Source of the DNA: Isotricha intestinalis
Taxonomy: Eukaryota; Ciliophora; Litostomatea; Vestibuliferida; Isotrichidae
Length of the DNA: 64,000 nt
Reading direction: 5' to 3'
Assembly (NCBI GenBank): GCA_023807065.1
Contig: JAJJLU010003473.1
Coordinates: 23,990-87,989 of the forward strand
In this document: piece after piece, positions 61,215 through 64,000 of the stretch
Numbering within the stretch: position 1 is the stretch's first letter
Layout: each line of letters opens with the position of its first letter
Program-made: the position numbers and the translations under genes
The notes under the pieces: model-generated
Database searches by the model: none
What the model saw: only the letters and a program-made list of their open reading frames with translations
What the model was told of the DNA's origin: nothing

Positions 61215-63401
61215 TTATTTGTAATTTTCAAATCCTTTTTTTTCATTTTCTTCATCTTTTTCGATTGCATCTATAAAATCTTCTTCTTTTAACTTAGGTA
61301 ATTTTATAGGTTTTTTCTTCTTATTTCCCATTTTAAAAAATCCACTAGTGGAAGTAACGCTCATTTTATTATTATAAACATTATTATCCCTACCAAAATT
61401 ACTATAATTAATATTTAAAGGATTAATTTTTCTTCTTAATCTAGTAGTATTAACTCCAGAATTTTTCTCTTTATTAATTTTAGGCATCTGATAATAATGT
61501 CTTTTTCCATTATTAAAAACAGCATTTCCCCAATTATCTCTTCCCATTAAAGTCTTAGCAAATTTATTCATGTCATCTAAATCATTACTAATATTATCTC
61601 TTTTATGAAATAATTCTCCAGGTTTATTTTTAGTATAAATAAATTTTTCTTTTTCTTCACTTTCAGAAATCAAATCTAAAGCGTTTAAAGCCATTTTCAA
61701 ATTTTTTGTCTTTAAATGTAAAGTATTATTCATTTCACTGGGTTCTAAATTTAAATAATTTTTGTGAAAATCTTGTTGAGTTTTAGGAGAAATATCTTTT
61801 TTAGTGTATTCATTCTTAATTAAATCATCCATAACATCTTCACTTCTTTTTCTATAAAAATTCTCAGTTTGAGTTTTGTTTTGTTGTCTTTCGAAATTTT
61901 CAATTGAATATCTATTATATTTTTTAAAAAAGTCTTTTCCTCCAGTTTTATATTTAGAATTTTCTTTTAATATAACTCCACATTCAGGATTCATTATCTC
62001 AAAATTAGAGCCTGCAGCATATTGAGAATTTGATTTAGGTTTTGAATATATTTTAGGTAACGAAGAATCATGATTTAATAATGTAGATTTTTGATTTGCT
62101 TGTTTATTGTTATTATTATTTTCTTCTAAAGGAGGTTTCCCTTTTAATATTGATGAATTATTTAAATTACCTTTTTTTTTACCTGAAAATATATCTTTTT
62201 TTTCCTTTGTTTTCTTTACATTAATATCTTGTATTATTCCTGAAGTATTTGGGTTTTTTTCTATTGTTATTTTTGATTTTGTATAATTTGGTTCTTCACC
62301 TTTTATTTTATCTACTTCTTTTTGATTTGCATTTGCTGTAGTAAATTCACTTATTAATTGATCCATATTCAATGGTCTTATATGAACTATATTACCATTA
62401 CTATCTACTGTTATTTGCTTCATTTGCATATCTCTTATTTTATCTTGTTTTTCTTTCTCTTTCTGTAATCTTTCTTCTTCTTTTTGAATTCTTTTTAATT
62501 CTTCTAATTTTTTTAAATAAATTTCATTTTTTCTTTCTTCTCTTAGAATATTTAATTCTTCACCTTCCATTAAATTTGGAAATTGTTCAATTGGAATATC
62601 ATGAGCTTCAATTGGTAAAGCAATAATTTTAGGTTTTTTAATATCTATTTTTTCTTCTTTTTTTAATACTGTTTTTTTCCCTGTTTTTTTTCTTTTTTTC
62701 TTACTTTGTTCGTGAATTTCTTTATGAACTTTGTCAGGGTCCATTATTATATTTTTATTAAATTTTATCATTGTTGAAGCATCTCTATCTGTCCTAATTG
62801 GTTTTGGTTGAGGAAGAATTTCCCAAAAATTTGTTCCTAAATAATAATTATTATAAAATTTATTTTTTGTATCATTTTCATATTCAATTGATAATATATT
62901 ATTTTCTATTTGACTCTCGTTGTTACTTTGGATTTCTAATTTATTTATTTTTTCTATGTTATTATCATTAAAAGGTATTTTTTCTTTATTTTCTTTTTTG
63001 TTATTTACAAATAAATCGTTATTTTCTTTTGAACAATTTAAAAAGGATTCATTTATTTTTTTTTCTAATACAGTTTTATTTAAATGAAGAGATTTATCCA
63101 ATATACTATTTTTAAATTCAGATAATTTAGATATATCTAAATTTTCATTTGCACTTTTAGCAGGATTTAAACTTACTTCTTTTGGAATAGGGCCATCATC
63201 TCTATCAAATGTCATATATTTTAATTCACAAAAAGAAACTAATGTTCTCTTTAATCTTTCAAAACAATAATCTGGAATTTTTTTATATATTGTTGAATTA
63301 TCTGATGTAGATATTGTTAATGATATTAATTTTTCTATTATGAATTTTACTATTGCTTCTGAATCGTTAGTAAATGAACGTATTGTTTCTACATTTGACA
63401 T
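61215..63401 (-). CDS. C2orf81-like candidate ciliary protein, 728 aa
   Basis: ATG 63401. The N-terminal 75 residues (EAIVKFIIEKLISLTIST, then FERLKRTLVSFCELKYMTFD) fit the helical N-terminal module of C2orf81, including the block that ends in R/K-x-x-x-F-D/R-DG. A central YLGTNFWEILPQPKPIRTDR, DASTMIKF stretch with a W-x-x-[IL]-P-x-P-K-x-x-x-x-DRDA motif follows. Then come a basic patch, a coiled coil (about 270-330, EELKRIQKEEERLQKEKEKQ), a long disordered region and a basic C-terminus. C2orf81 relatives occur in ciliated species with poorly known roles. The assignment rests on pattern recognition from memory and is only moderate. It has no catalytic motif. Confidence 0.5.
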   Translation of the reverse strand: MSNVETIRSFTNDSEAIVKFIIEKLISLTISTSDNSTIYKKIPDYCFERLKRTLVSFCELKYMTFDRDDGPIPKEVSLNPAKSANENLDISKLSEFKNSILDKSLHLNKTVLEKKINESFLNCSKENNDLFVNNKKENKEKIPFNDNNIEKINKLEIQSNNESQIENNILSIEYENDTKNKFYNNYYLGTNFWEILPQPKPIRTDRDASTMIKFNKNIIMDPDKVHKEIHEQSKKKRKKTGKKTVLKKEEKIDIKKPKIIALPIEAHDIPIEQFPNLMEGEELNILREERKNEIYLKKLEELKRIQKEEERLQKEKEKQDKIRDMQMKQITVDSNGNIVHIRPLNMDQLISEFTTANANQKEVDKIKGEEPNYTKSKITIEKNPNTSGIIQDINVKKTKEKKDIFSGKKKGNLNNSSILKGKPPLEENNNNNKQANQKSTLLNHDSSLPKIYSKPKSNSQYAAGSNFEIMNPECGVILKENSKYKTGGKDFFKKYNRYSIENFERQQNKTQTENFYRKRSEDVMDDLIKNEYTKKDISPKTQQDFHKNYLNLEPSEMNNTLHLKTKNLKMALNALDLISESEEKEKFIYTKNKPGELFHKRDNISNDLDDMNKFAKTLMGRDNWGNAVFNNGKRHYYQMPKINKEKNSGVNTTRLRRKINPLNINYSNFGRDNNVYNNKMSVTSTSGFFKMGNKKKKPIKLPKLKEEDFIDAIEKDEENEKKGFENYK

Positions 63402-64000
63402 TTTTTTTGTTATTTTTATAAAAAGATTATTTTAATTTGTTAAATTATTCTATTTTTTACACTTATTTAAATAATTAAAAGGATTCAAAAATTTTTAATT
63501 AAATACTCCCAAAAAATAATCAATAAAAATTAAAGAAATTATAATAATTAAATACTAATTAAAGTTTTAAATTAATTTATGAATTTTAAAAAGAAAAATT
63601 TCTGTTTTATTCCATGTATTAACTAAAAATTGTATATTTATTTTATTCTTTTAATTTTTATGTTTTAAAGATAATTTTTTATATTATTTGAAAATTATTT
63701 TAGTTGAAAGGAATTATATCTCAGGTAATCTTTTAATTAATTTTTTCTTCCTTCAAATAAATTAATTTTTTTCAAAAGGAGATTTTGCTTAAAACATTTG
63801 AATCTAATTTTAATCATAAAAAAATAATTCAATGACAAAAATATAAATTATTTCCAAAAATGAAAAGTTACCATACTTTTTTATATATTAATTTCAATAA
63901 TTATTTATGTAACAATAGTGAGAATTTAAATAAAGAAATATTTGTTTTAATGATTTTTTGTTGAATTGCTTATTTTGAATTCAAAACCATAATTTAACCA
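63402..64000. other. intergenic to window end, no feature seen
   Basis: AT-rich spacer; no start of a further gene, RNA gene or repeat is recognised before the window ends. Confidence 0.5.

Noticed and set aside
333..62626. Many Phe/Leu/Tyr-rich ORFs of 60-140 codons antisense to long genes
   Set aside because: They mirror A-rich sense codons of real genes and have no independent motif.
1..64000. tRNA or rRNA genes
   Set aside because: No GC-rich cloverleaf-like block with a GTTCRAATC-type arm was seen on either strand by eye; a covariance-model scan would be decisive.

Overview
This 64 kb window is very AT-rich eukaryotic nuclear DNA with 28 supported protein-coding genes on both strands. 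It has no rRNA, tRNA, CRISPR or transposon that I can recognise. The genes read in the standard code: Gln is CAA, Trp is TGG, and 27 of 28 genes end in TAA, one in TAG and none in TGA. Four spliceosomal introns can be placed, all GT-AG and only 27, 29, 32 and 35 nt long. A calcium-dependent protein kinase (CDPK) with EF hands, calpain-like proteins, a cyclic-nucleotide-domain K+ channel and candidate ciliary proteins (a SAXO/STOP-like protein and a C2orf81-like protein) point to a ciliated alveolate. My best guess is a ciliate that kept the standard code, for example a litostome such as the rumen ciliates. That guess is inference; the sequence does not name the species.

Layout. 1-5.6 kb: the 3' part of a coiled-coil FCP/SCP-type phosphatase, a tiny two-exon gene at 2954 too short for simple ORF calling, a coiled-coil protein and a ubiquitin-like protein. 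5.8-9.1 kb: one three-exon SNF1/MARK-like kinase that looks like two separate ORFs unless two mini-introns are removed. 10.2-12.2 kb: a spliced two-RRM protein and a PX-domain protein. 12.5-25 kb: two calpain-fold proteins lacking the catalytic Cys and His, a secreted repeat protein, a disordered protein and a RING/zinc-finger protein. 25-33.2 kb: an unknown protein, then the core-cell cluster APC8/CDC23, ADA2 and exportin-7-like. 35-38.5 kb: the SAXO-like protein and a disordered RPxTSYGG protein beside its decayed paralogue. 40-47.3 kb: the K+ channel, the CDPK (interrupted by an apparent 2-nt indel) and a putatively lipid-anchored low-complexity protein. 48.5-63.4 kb: a small secreted protein, an SLC35F6-like transporter, a beta-propeller protein, a WNK-like pseudokinase, a small orphan, a WIPI/Atg18 protein and the C2orf81-like protein.

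The genes are not an operon and do not form one pathway. Themes that recur are signalling (three kinase-fold proteins, one inactive), inactive enzyme folds (two calpains and one WNK-like kinase) and cytoskeleton or cilia. Several intergenic stretches hold recognisable gene relics with in-frame stops and frameshifts. The clearest are a transmembrane RING-H2 gene at 34.3-34.9 kb and the RPxTSYGG paralogue at 36.2-37.1 kb.
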